Below are positions 9,121-16,045 of a DNA stretch of 64,000 nucleotides, piece by piece; positions within the stretch are counted from its first letter, which is position 1; each line of letters begins with the position of its first letter. A program made the translations under genes and the position numbers. The notes beneath the pieces are model-generated. The model did not search any database. It was not told where the DNA came from and saw nothing but the letters and a program-made list of their open reading frames with translations. The stretch is from UBA9715 sp045614225 (GTDB taxonomy: Bacteria; Actinomycetota; Coriobacteriia; Coriobacteriales; Eggerthellaceae). The DNA is taken from the NCBI GenBank assembly GCA_045614225.1, contig JAZLCO010000021.1:29204-93203 (forward strand), read 5' to 3'.

Positions 9121-9429
9121 GTGAACCTGGAAGACTACATCAAGGAACTAAGCCCCGAACTGCAGGAGAAGGCCCGCGCGTGCGGCAGCGTCGATGAGCT
9201 GTTGGCGCTCGCCAAGGAGAACAAGATCCCGTTGCCCGACGAGGCGCTTGCCGCCATCGCGGGTGGTGAGGACATCGCAGGTGGGAGTTGCATTAAGACT
9301 CACTGCCCGAGGTGTGACGGAACGCGAATCGGATACCAGGAAGAATACACGCAGCATTACCTAATCACGCATTACAATTGCTCTGAATGCGGTTACGAAT
9401 GGGATCATTACGATTCTTACGACGTGTAG
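9121..9429 (+). CDS. RiPP precursor: Nif11-type leader with zinc-ribbon-like core
   Basis: A 102-aa precursor. Residues 1-49 are a Nif11-type leader (LSPELQEKARACGSVDELLALAKE, then LPDEALAAIAGG) ending in the AGG site cut by C39 peptidases. A second IAGG follows at 52-55. The core contains Cys57, C62-x2-C65 and C87-x2-C90, and its end reads YNCSECGYEWD. This matches a TFIIS-like zinc ribbon, with five core cysteines. It is rich in Tyr (72, 76, 80, 85, 92, 97, 100) and has Trp94, possible radical-SAM or glycosylation targets. The GTG at 9121 is chosen as start because AGAGGAGG ends 6 bases before it; the upstream TTG at 9115 abuts the ribosome site. The maturase gene begins 6 bases after its stop. 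Leader assignment is secure; the final product is unknown. Confidence 0.9.
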   Translation: MNLEDYIKELSPELQEKARACGSVDELLALAKENKIPLPDEALAAIAGGEDIAGGSCIKTHCPRCDGTRIGYQEEYTQHYLITHYNCSECGYEWDHYDSYDV

Positions 9430-9435
9430 AAACCT

Positions 9436-10833
9436 ATGATTTACCGCCTGAAACAAGGTTGCAGCCTGCGTGGATGGCTGTTCAATCCGTACGCTCTCGT
9501 TCGGGACGATTGGTATATGCCCACCAATTTGTCAGTGGGCGAGTTCAACGTGTTGGTGCGTTGCGATGGGGAAACTGTCTTCGCGGAAGATGAGCCCGAC
9601 GAGGTGCGCGCAATTCTAGCACGCTTCCTCGAAGAAGGCGTGATCGAGAAGCACGCAGAGGCGGATCCCATTGACGAAGCGCAAGCTTACAAGCTTTACT
9701 CCTGTTGGCGGTTCAACCTGATTAACTGGGCCATCACGGGCAGATGCAACTACAACTGCAAACATTGCTTCGCGGCGGCTGACCTCAATCCGATTGCGGC
9801 GCACCCGACAACCGAGCAATGCCTGACGTTTGTGGATCAGTTGGCTTCCTGCGGCATCCGCCATGTATGGCTCACGGGTGGTGAGCCGCTTTTGCGCAAC
9901 GATTTCCCGCAAATCGCGCAAGCACTTGCCGATGCAGGCATATCAATCGACGACATTGGCACGAACGCCTCGCTCGTCACTGACGAATTGCTTGACGCCC
10001 TTGAGGCGATGGGCCACCATCCCCAATTCAACATCAGCTTCGACGGACTTGGACATCACGATTGGCTGCGCGGCGTGCCGGGCGCCGAAGAACGCACGCT
10101 TGAGGCAATACAACTGCTAAAGCGACGTGACTACCGCGTGAAAGTGCAGTACTGCCTGTGGGATGGTAACCTCGACACCCTTCGCGAAACCACACGGCAT
10201 CTTGTGAATCTAGGTGTGGACCATCTGCGCCCGATTCGTATCGTCGAAGCGCCGCGGTGGAAGGCCGCCGAATACGGCCACACGCTCGACTTCCGCGCAT
10301 ATTGTGACCTGATGCTCGATTACCTCGATTGGTATCTGGGCGAAGGTTTTCCCATGGAATTGGAAGTGTGGTCGCTTTTCGACTACATGCCCGGCAACGG
10401 GCAGTGCCGGCTCACGCCAGTCAAGCGTTGCAGCATCGAACGCGATCGACTCCAGCCTGTGTGCGGCGATGCGCGCAACATGCCCTTCGTGGCGAGCAAC
10501 GGCAGCCTGACATTGTGCAATCAAATCTCAGGTTGGGAAGCGGCGCACGGCGTCGAGCACGGCAACGTGTATCAGACGCCGCTGGTCCAGTTGCTTTCCG
10601 ACTCGCCTTTCACGCAACAGCTGCTGATTACCCGCGCTCAAGTACGCGAGCACAACCCCCAATGCCAGACGTGCGAATTCGCTGGCGTGTGCAGCTGCGG
10701 ATGTCGTGCCGTTGCCCTGGCAGCTACCGATGACCTGCTGGCTGCCGACCCTACGCAATGCGTGTTCTTCAAGGGTGGTTACCGCGAGCGCTTTGCACAG
10801 GTGCTAGCCGACCACGACATCGAATCGTGGTAA
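9436..10833 (+). CDS. Radical SAM/SPASM RiPP maturase with N-terminal PqqD-like region
   Basis: A 465-aa radical SAM enzyme. Residues 1-85 look like a PqqD-like leader-recognition element (LSVGEFNVLVRCDGETVF, then EVRAILARFLEEGVIE). The radical SAM core starts near 95 and binds the 4Fe-4S cluster through C104-x3-C108-x2-C111, with WLTGGEPLLR as the SAM-binding GGE motif. The C-terminal third is a SPASM domain with HGNVYQTPLVQLL followed by several cysteines (CQTCEFAGVCSCGC and a late Cys) for auxiliary clusters. It begins 6 bases after the precursor stop with no good ribosome site, so translation is probably coupled. By family it would install a thioether, cyclophane or other carbon cross-link or an epimerisation; which one cannot be told. 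Confidence 0.93.
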   Translation: MIYRLKQGCSLRGWLFNPYALVRDDWYMPTNLSVGEFNVLVRCDGETVFAEDEPDEVRAILARFLEEGVIEKHAEADPIDEAQAYKLYSCWRFNLINWAITGRCNYNCKHCFAAADLNPIAAHPTTEQCLTFVDQLASCGIRHVWLTGGEPLLRNDFPQIAQALADAGISIDDIGTNASLVTDELLDALEAMGHHPQFNISFDGLGHHDWLRGVPGAEERTLEAIQLLKRRDYRVKVQYCLWDGNLDTLRETTRHLVNLGVDHLRPIRIVEAPRWKAAEYGHTLDFRAYCDLMLDYLDWYLGEGFPMELEVWSLFDYMPGNGQCRLTPVKRCSIERDRLQPVCGDARNMPFVASNGSLTLCNQISGWEAAHGVEHGNVYQTPLVQLLSDSPFTQQLLITRAQVREHNPQCQTCEFAGVCSCGCRAVALAATDDLLAADPTQCVFFKGGYRERFAQVLADHDIESW

Positions 10834-10865
10834 AACCCGCACCTCCAACTTTTCTTTCAATTTGG

Positions 10866-10895
10866 TGAAACGGTTTTCCAACTCATTCGTATAAT
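10866..10895 (+). promoter_or_regulatory. ECF-sigma-type promoter (site 3), upstream of 88-aa gene
   Basis: TGAAAC at 10866-10871, 16 bases, then CGTA at 10888-10891, again merging into TATAAT (10890-10895). Both boxes and the spacing are the same as in site 2. Downstream the ribosome site and first codons of the precursor gene are also repeated (10924-10946). Confidence 0.75.
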
Positions 10896-10934
10896 AGGAC
10901 AAGCGATTGAAGGCGCTCACGTAAGGAGGCCGTT

Positions 10935-10958
10935 GTGAACCTGGATGTAAGCGCATAG
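10935..10958 (+). pseudogene. Seven-codon start remnant or leader peptide copied from the precursor gene
   Basis: A strong AAGGAGG (10923-10929) is followed by GTG AAC CTG GAT, nearly the first codons of the precursor at 9121 (GTG AAC CTG GAA). The frame closes after seven codons (MNLDVSA). Together with promoter site 3 this looks like a duplicated and degraded precursor start. Alternatively it is a tiny leader peptide whose stop lies 11 bases before the ATG of the next gene and allows coupled re-initiation. Confidence 0.45.
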
Positions 10959-10969
10959 AGCCTAGAACC

Positions 10970-11236
10970 ATGGGCACGATAAACGACAACTCCTTCGAAA
11001 AAGACTTGAAGTGCGATTTCCCGGCAAGGGAATCGTTCCGTGAAGCACTGCTCGAAACCCTGCTTTCCATGGACGAAAGTGAGTTAGCGGCAACGTCGTC
11101 AGGCGAATCGGCCGAATCGCGCAAAGGCGCGGGACGAAAAATCAAGCTCGAAGACGCTGATTTGGAGATGCTTGCCGCAGCGGAAGGTGAAGATAGGGTA
11201 TTCAGGAACCCGTTTGAGGACTCGCTCGAGCAGTGA
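10970..11236 (+). CDS. 88-aa acidic protein of the RiPP island, unknown function
   Basis: I do not recognise this protein. It is 88 aa, has no signal peptide or membrane segment, and no cysteine except one near residue 15. The N-terminal half contains a possible amphipathic helix (FREALLETLLSMDESEL). The C-terminal half is acidic with KIKLEDADLEMLAAAEGED, which loosely recalls the last helix of Nif11-type leaders but lacks a GG motif. It has no good ribosome site of its own; the nearest strong one serves the seven-codon frame at 10935. It follows the third ECF-type promoter and ends the island. Possible roles are a second, core-less precursor, a leader-binding helper, or an inhibitor of the sigma factor; none is shown. 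Confidence 0.6.
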   Translation: MGTINDNSFEKDLKCDFPARESFREALLETLLSMDESELAATSSGESAESRKGAGRKIKLEDADLEMLAAAEGEDRVFRNPFEDSLEQ

Positions 11237-11301
11237 GAACCGTCTTATGATTATGGGGATAAAAGTCCCCTCATCAACTCTACACCGTCGCGGATTCGTA
11301 A

Positions 11302-11330
11302 TTGCGCGACACCTTGAACTGCGATATACT
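11302..11330 (+). promoter_or_regulatory. Probable promoter of tRNA-Thr
   Basis: TTGCGC at 11302-11307 and TATACT at 11325-11330 are 17 bases apart and lie 29 bases before the tRNA. Confidence 0.5.
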
Positions 11331-11358
11331 GCGATACCGCACTTGAAAAAGTGCTGTT

Positions 11359-11434
11359 GCCAACGTGGCTCAGTTGGTAGAGCAGCGCACTCGTAATGCG
11401 CAGGTCACCGGTTCGAGTCCGGTCGTTGGCTCCA
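11359..11434 (+). tRNA. tRNA-Thr (anticodon CGT), CCA encoded
   Basis: A complete 76-base cloverleaf: acceptor arm GCCAACG pairing with CGTTGGC, D-arm GCTC...GAGC, anticodon stem GCGCA/TGCGC with loop CTCGTAA, and T-arm with GGTTCGAGTCC. Anticodon CGT reads the threonine codon ACG. The CCA end (11432-11434) is encoded. Confidence 0.96.
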
Positions 11435-11442
11435 CAAGTTAG

Positions 11443-11475
11443 CAGGCCAGGGAAAACTCCCTGGCCTGTTTGCGT
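11443..11475 (+). terminator. Rho-independent terminator after tRNA-Thr
   Basis: An 11-base-pair stem (11443-11453 with 11458-11468) and a 4-base loop are followed by TTTGCGTTT. Confidence 0.8.
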
Positions 11476-11604
11476 TTCAGGCTCGAAAACCGCTCATCTG
11501 CGTTTCAAGTGCGGAAACTACCTGTATGCGTGATTTGTACTATATACTGTTGTGATAATCGCCTAGGCGCTTTTCGATTTTCATCCTGATGAGAGGAATC
11601 CTGC

Positions 11605-13659
11605 ATGAGCGATCGATACGGGTACGGCGACGGACGCGAGAGCCGCGACGACGACCTGTACAACGAATACGGTAATTGGCACAGCAGGCGTAGCCTCTCC
11701 AACCGTTCTTCAAACGGCGCAGGTGCGTACAGCAATCGTTCGACTCAGAGACGCTCTTCGGAAGACTACGCGTCATACTCCGATTCGCGTTACTCTTCGT
11801 CGAACCGCACCTCGAGGTCCGCTTCAACACACTCTGGCAGGACCAGCCAACGTTCCTCGACGCGCAGGACCTCATCGAATTACGATCACGATTATGAACC
11901 GCGCAGCTCTTCGCGTCGTTCATCTGCTCTCGATTCGCGTAGTGCTTCACACCGCGCATCTGGCTCCGACCAGCATGCAAGGTCGAGCCGCGCAAGCGAG
12001 CGGGATCAGCATCCAACCACACGGCATCGCTCTACCGAGCCTGCGGCAAGTCGCTATAGCCGTTCATCGTACGGTTCGAGGTCTTCGCGGACGAGCGATT
12101 CTTCGTCTCGGGCAGCCGCTTCCTCTCAGAGGCGTAGCGTCTCGAGTCGCGCTGCAGAGTCGCATGACGCCTCTTCAGTTGCGCAGTCACGAAGCAGAGT
12201 AGCCGACGACGGTGAAACCCTGACCCCCAAGAAGTCGAGGAGAAGCCGCAACGTAGCAATTGTGGCGGCAGTCATCGTTGGTGTCTTGCTCATCGGCGCA
12301 GTTTCTGCGTTCGCGTATATCAATTCGATCACGAGCAGCTTGCACGAAGGCGTCGACCAGGATCTGCGCGCCGCACTCGTCGAGACAGACATGGCAAATG
12401 AGCCGTTCTACATGCTGCTCCTTGGAACCGACAAGATTTCGTGGCGTGAAGGAACGGAAGACGGCGGCGCGTATCGAAGCGACACCATGATCCTTGCGCG
12501 TGTCGATGCGCCTCAGGGCACGATTTCGCTCATCTCGATTCCACGCGATACGCTTGTCGACATGGGTGAAAACGGCTGGCAGAAGATTAATGCTGCATAC
12601 AGCCTCGGCGGTCCTTCGTATGCAGTTGAAATGGTCTCAAAGCTTACCGGTGTGGACATCTCGCATTATGCCGAGATCGACATGGACGGCCTGTCGGCGA
12701 TTGTCGATGCCATCGGTGGCGTCGAGGTCGAAGTGCCATTGGAGATCGACGACGAAGATGCGGGCGGTTACGTACCTGCTGGTTGGCAGACACTCGACGG
12801 CGAGCATGCACTCATCGTCTGCCGTTCGCGCAACAGCTACGTTGAAACGGCGGCTGCACCCGACCTCATGCGCGCAGCGAATCAGCGCATGGTGCTTTCC
12901 GCGATTGCGCACAAGGTGCTCGCTTCCGATGTCGCGACGATTGCCAACACGGTGCGTTCGGCAGCCAATTACGTCACGACCGATCTCGAGCTGAACGACA
13001 TCATCGGTTTGGCGCAGGCTCTGCAAGGCATGGATACTGACGATTCGTTCTACACCGCATCGCTTCCGACGCGAGCTCTGTACATCGCGAATGGCTATGG
13101 GTATCCCGACGTAGTCGGGTTTGCCCCGACTGACACCGTCGATCCGAGCATCCTCGAGGGTTGGTACGGTATTTTGGAAGACGACGAATGGTCGGCCATG
13201 AGGGGCCGCATGTCAGAAGGCAAACCGCCTGCAGAGGGTTTGGAGATTGACGAAGCGACGGGCACCATTTTGTCAACAGCAGGGTCCGACGCCGCTGACA
13301 TCAGCAACAAGACCGCTTGGATCACGATTGTGAACGGCACTGACCGCGAGGGTCTCGCGACACGCGTCATGGGCATGCTCAATGCCGAAGGTTTCGAGAA
13401 CATCACTATTGAGGATGCGATGATGGGCTACGACTATCCCGAGACGCTTGTCATCTACGACGAATCTGGCCGCGCGCATGAGGCGGAACAGCTTGTTGAG
13501 GCGATGGGCCAAGGCCGTGCCATGCTCAATGACGGTAACTGGATCGTGAGCAACAACTTCCTCATCGTCATCGGTGAAGATTGGAAGGGATCGACTGCAT
13601 CGAGTTCGTCAGCAAGCGCATCGGCCTCGTCTGCGAGCGCGTCGTCAGGATCAACATAA
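11605..13659 (+). CDS. LytR-CpsA-Psr (LCP) family protein with long Ser/Arg-rich cytoplasmic tail
   Basis: A 684-aa LCP enzyme; the family transfers wall glycopolymers from lipid carriers to peptidoglycan. Residues 1-216 are a low-complexity cytoplasmic tail made almost only of Ser, Arg, Tyr, Asp and Ala. A membrane helix follows (about 217-238), then the LCP catalytic domain (about 270-440) with LLLGTDK, YRSDTMILARVD, ISIPRDTLV and later a conserved RSRN-type arginine motif. A LytR_C domain (about 570-660, ITIVNGTDREGLATRVM) and a Ser/Ala tail end the protein. Most LCP proteins have N-terminal tails of only 10-80 residues, so this one is exceptional. GAGAGG precedes the ATG. The next gene (rlmH) starts 15 bases later. 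Confidence 0.92.
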   Translation: MSDRYGYGDGRESRDDDLYNEYGNWHSRRSLSNRSSNGAGAYSNRSTQRRSSEDYASYSDSRYSSSNRTSRSASTHSGRTSQRSSTRRTSSNYDHDYEPRSSSRRSSALDSRSASHRASGSDQHARSSRASERDQHPTTRHRSTEPAASRYSRSSYGSRSSRTSDSSSRAAASSQRRSVSSRAAESHDASSVAQSRSRVADDGETLTPKKSRRSRNVAIVAAVIVGVLLIGAVSAFAYINSITSSLHEGVDQDLRAALVETDMANEPFYMLLLGTDKISWREGTEDGGAYRSDTMILARVDAPQGTISLISIPRDTLVDMGENGWQKINAAYSLGGPSYAVEMVSKLTGVDISHYAEIDMDGLSAIVDAIGGVEVEVPLEIDDEDAGGYVPAGWQTLDGEHALIVCRSRNSYVETAAAPDLMRAANQRMVLSAIAHKVLASDVATIANTVRSAANYVTTDLELNDIIGLAQALQGMDTDDSFYTASLPTRALYIANGYGYPDVVGFAPTDTVDPSILEGWYGILEDDEWSAMRGRMSEGKPPAEGLEIDEATGTILSTAGSDAADISNKTAWITIVNGTDREGLATRVMGMLNAEGFENITIEDAMMGYDYPETLVIYDESGRAHEAEQLVEAMGQGRAMLNDGNWIVSNNFLIVIGEDWKGSTASSSSASASASSASASSGST

Positions 13660-13674
13660 GCCTAAGGGCAAGCA

Positions 13675-14145
13675 ATGAAGTTCACCGTAATCGCAGTCGG
13701 GAAGCTCAAGGAGCGTTTCTGGTCGGACGCATGTTCCGAGTACCTCAAGCGGTTGCAGCCCTACGCGAAGACGAAGGTCGTCGAAATTGCCGATGTCGAC
13801 CCTGCCCGCGCGGGCGGCGAAGCTGCATCGATTGAACGCGAAGGCACTTCTATTTTGAAAGCGATTCCCGAACGCGCACACATGGTGTTGCTGGCCATCG
13901 ATGGAAAGCAGCGTTCGAGCGAAGGCCTTTCTCAACGCATCGACGACTTGGGGCTTAGTGGCGTGGGCGAGATAGTTTTCGTCATTGGCGGTTCGTGTGG
14001 CGTCAGCGCTGATGTGAGGGCGCGGGCTGATGAGACGCTGTCGTTCGGGCTCATCACGCTTCCGCACAACCTTGCTCGCGTCGTGCTGCTCGAGCAGTTG
14101 TACCGCGCTTGCAAGATATCGCGCGGCGAGCCCTACCATAAGTAA
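13675..14145 (+). CDS. rlmH: 23S rRNA (pseudouridine-1915-N3)-methyltransferase RlmH
   Basis: A 156-aa SPOUT methyltransferase that methylates pseudouridine 1915 of 23S rRNA in assembled ribosomes. The whole family pattern is visible: MKFTVIAVGKLKE at the start, FVIGGSCGVSADV (SAM-binding knot loop) near residue 102, and LPHNLARVVLLEQLYRACKISRGEPYHK at the end. The length is exactly typical. Confidence 0.97.
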   Translation: MKFTVIAVGKLKERFWSDACSEYLKRLQPYAKTKVVEIADVDPARAGGEAASIEREGTSILKAIPERAHMVLLAIDGKQRSSEGLSQRIDDLGLSGVGEIVFVIGGSCGVSADVRARADETLSFGLITLPHNLARVVLLEQLYRACKISRGEPYHK

Positions 14146-14201
14146 CGGACATTCATGAGGAGCAGCTCCTTTTCAACGCATCGCGCAGAGCGGAGGATGA
14201 A

Positions 14202-14987
14202 ATGAGATTCGTGTCGTGGAACGTCAACGGTATTCGCGCCGTCATGAAGAAGGGCTTCGAAGAAATCTTTGCGACCTTCAATGCTGATGTGTTCGCGCTT
14301 CAGGAGACGAAATGCCAGGAAGGGCAGGTCGACCTTTCGTTTGACGGATACCACGACTTCTGGAGTTATGCGGAGCGCAAGGGCTATTCGGGAACCGCTG
14401 TGTTCTCGAAGCGCGAGCCGCTGCAAGTGCTGCACGGCTTGGGTGACGACTATCTCGACAACGAGGGGCGCATCTGTGCGCTCGAGTTCCCCGAGCTGTG
14501 GTTTGTCGACGTCTACACTCCCAATGCGCAAAACGAATTGGCGCGCATCGACCATCGAATGCAATGGGACGATGCGTTCCGCGAGTTCTGCAAGGGGCTT
14601 GAAGAGGGCACGATGCCCGATGGGTCGACCTCCGACCCCAAACCCGTTGTCATGTGCGGTGATTTCAACGTTGCGCATCAGGAGATCGACTTGAAGAACC
14701 CAGGTCCCAATCGCGGAAACGCCGGCTTTTCCGATGAGGAGCGCGGTAAGTTCACCGACTTGCTCGATGCGGGATTTACCGATACGTGGCGCATGCTGCA
14801 TCCCGATACGACGGGCGTCTATTCCTGGTGGAGCTATCGCTTCAATGCACGCAAGAACAATGCGGGATGGCGTATCGACTACTTCCTCACGAGCGATGCG
14901 CTGCGCGACAAGATCGAGTCGGCGGAGATTCACGGCGAGGTGATGGGCTCGGATCATTGCCCTATCGCGCTCGAGCTGTCGCTGTAG
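14202..14987 (+). CDS. xth: Exodeoxyribonuclease III (AP endonuclease)
   Basis: A 261-aa ExoIII-family nuclease for base-excision repair. Catalytic motifs are all present: NVNGIRA, LQETKCQ (metal Glu), DVYTPN, CGDFNVAHQEIDL (Asp/Asn pair), GWRIDYFL and the final GSDHCPI (Asp-His pair). AGCGGAGGATGAA precedes the ATG. It follows rlmH by 56 bases. Confidence 0.96.
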   Translation: MRFVSWNVNGIRAVMKKGFEEIFATFNADVFALQETKCQEGQVDLSFDGYHDFWSYAERKGYSGTAVFSKREPLQVLHGLGDDYLDNEGRICALEFPELWFVDVYTPNAQNELARIDHRMQWDDAFREFCKGLEEGTMPDGSTSDPKPVVMCGDFNVAHQEIDLKNPGPNRGNAGFSDEERGKFTDLLDAGFTDTWRMLHPDTTGVYSWWSYRFNARKNNAGWRIDYFLTSDALRDKIESAEIHGEVMGSDHCPIALELSL

Positions 14988-15035
14988 ATTTGATAAGATG
15001 GTCAAACATTTTGATTGGCGCGGAAGGATAGTCGG

Positions 15036-15305
15036 ATGAAGTGCGTAATTTCGGTTTTGGGTAAAGATACGACGGGCATTGTCGCGGAAGTGGCGGTGGC
15101 GTTGCGCGAATGCGGCGCGAATATCGACGATATCAGCCAGACGCTGCTTGGTGACATCTTCTCGATGACCATGATCGTGACGCTCAACGCGGAAATAGCT
15201 GACTTCAACACCGTGCAGGAGCGCCTGCGTGAAGCAGGGGAGCGAATCGGTGTGCAGGTCACCCTGCAGCGCGAAGACGTGTTCCAGTATATGTACAAGA
15301 TTTAA
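15036..15305 (+). CDS. ACT domain protein (UPF0237 family)
   Basis: An 89-aa single ACT domain (KCVISVLGKDTTGIVAEVAVALRECGANIDDISQTLLGDIFSMTMIV). This family is small, cytoplasmic and thought to bind amino acids or related ligands as a regulator; its target is unknown. The ATG at 15036 is preferred over an in-frame TTG at 15015 because GGAAGGA lies 7 bases before the ATG and family members start at this methionine. Confidence 0.92.
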   Translation: MKCVISVLGKDTTGIVAEVAVALRECGANIDDISQTLLGDIFSMTMIVTLNAEIADFNTVQERLREAGERIGVQVTLQREDVFQYMYKI

Positions 15306-15371
15306 CGGGTGGAAGGACAACGCGACGGGGCCATCTTGCCCCAGACCACCTTCCTGTTATTCCGTAGAAAC

Positions 15372-15404
15372 AAAAAAACGGGCGCCGAGGCGCCCGTTTT
15401 GCTT
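15372..15404. terminator. Bidirectional terminator between ACT gene and mscL
   Basis: A GC stem (ACGGGCGC with GCGCCCGT, 15378-15397) is flanked by A-run and T-run on both sides. It serves the rightward ACT gene and the leftward mscL gene. Confidence 0.8.
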
Positions 15405-15420
15405 GCTTTCGAACCGCAGT

Positions 15421-15900
15421 TTACTCTTCAACCTTGGGGGTCGGGGCAGCAGGCTCGTCGAATGCGCCGGCGCAATGCGGGCAACGGGTGGCGCCTTCCT
15501 TGACCTCTTCGAGGCAGAACGGGCAGGTGGGCGGATCCATCTCCGGCTCGGCTTCGCCTTCCTCTTCCTTCTTGAGGACGCTGGAGCCAGCTTCCTTCAT
15601 CTTGTTGATAGCCTTGACCAACAGGAACACGACCAGGGCAATGAGGAGGAAGTTGATGATTGCGGAAATGAAGCTGCCTACGTTGAAGCCGGCGATTGTC
15701 AGCGGGATAGCCACGCCGTCTTCGCCCGCAACTCCGCCGGTCAACAGCGTGATCAGCGGGTTGATGATGTCGGTGGTCAGTGCGGTGACGATGGCCGTGA
15801 ATGCGCCGCCGACGGTAACGCCGACTGCCATGTCCATGGCATTGCCTTTATCAATGAACTCCTTGAATTCCTCAACGAGGCTCTTCTTCTCTTCTGCCAT
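15421..15900 (-). CDS. mscL: Large-conductance mechanosensitive channel MscL with C-terminal zinc ribbon
   Basis: A 159-aa channel that opens under membrane tension and releases solutes during osmotic downshock. The N-terminus (EEFKEFIDKGNAMDMAVGVTVGGAFTAIV) and the second helix (FISAIINFLLIALVVFLLVKAINK, about 77-100) are typical MscL. After the normal C-terminal helix there is an added tail with C126-x2-C129 and C140-x2-C143, a zinc-ribbon-like module, then a Pro/Glu end. Ordinary MscL proteins are about 130 aa and end before this. Confidence 0.95.
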   Translation of the reverse strand: MAEEKKSLVEEFKEFIDKGNAMDMAVGVTVGGAFTAIVTALTTDIINPLITLLTGGVAGEDGVAIPLTIAGFNVGSFISAIINFLLIALVVFLLVKAINKMKEAGSSVLKKEEEGEAEPEMDPPTCPFCLEEVKEGATRCPHCAGAFDEPAAPTPKVEE

Positions 15901-16045
15901 AATGCTTCCTTTCTATTACGTTGGCATTTAGTTGCTGTTAGCGATTTTACGCTTGTCTATAATAAATGGCGAGAGAAATAGTATTTACCTTGCGACAGAA
16001 TAACTAATTCGCAAGAAACTGGTCGACTAAGGAGCACTGCCTCAT

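Noticed and set aside
11359..11434. tRNA-Thr as an integration site of the RiPP island
   Set aside because: No integrase gene and no direct repeat of the tRNA 3' end was found on the other side of the island.
14133..15320. 395-codon minus-strand frame opposite xth and the ACT gene
   Set aside because: Spans two well-supported genes and has no domain.
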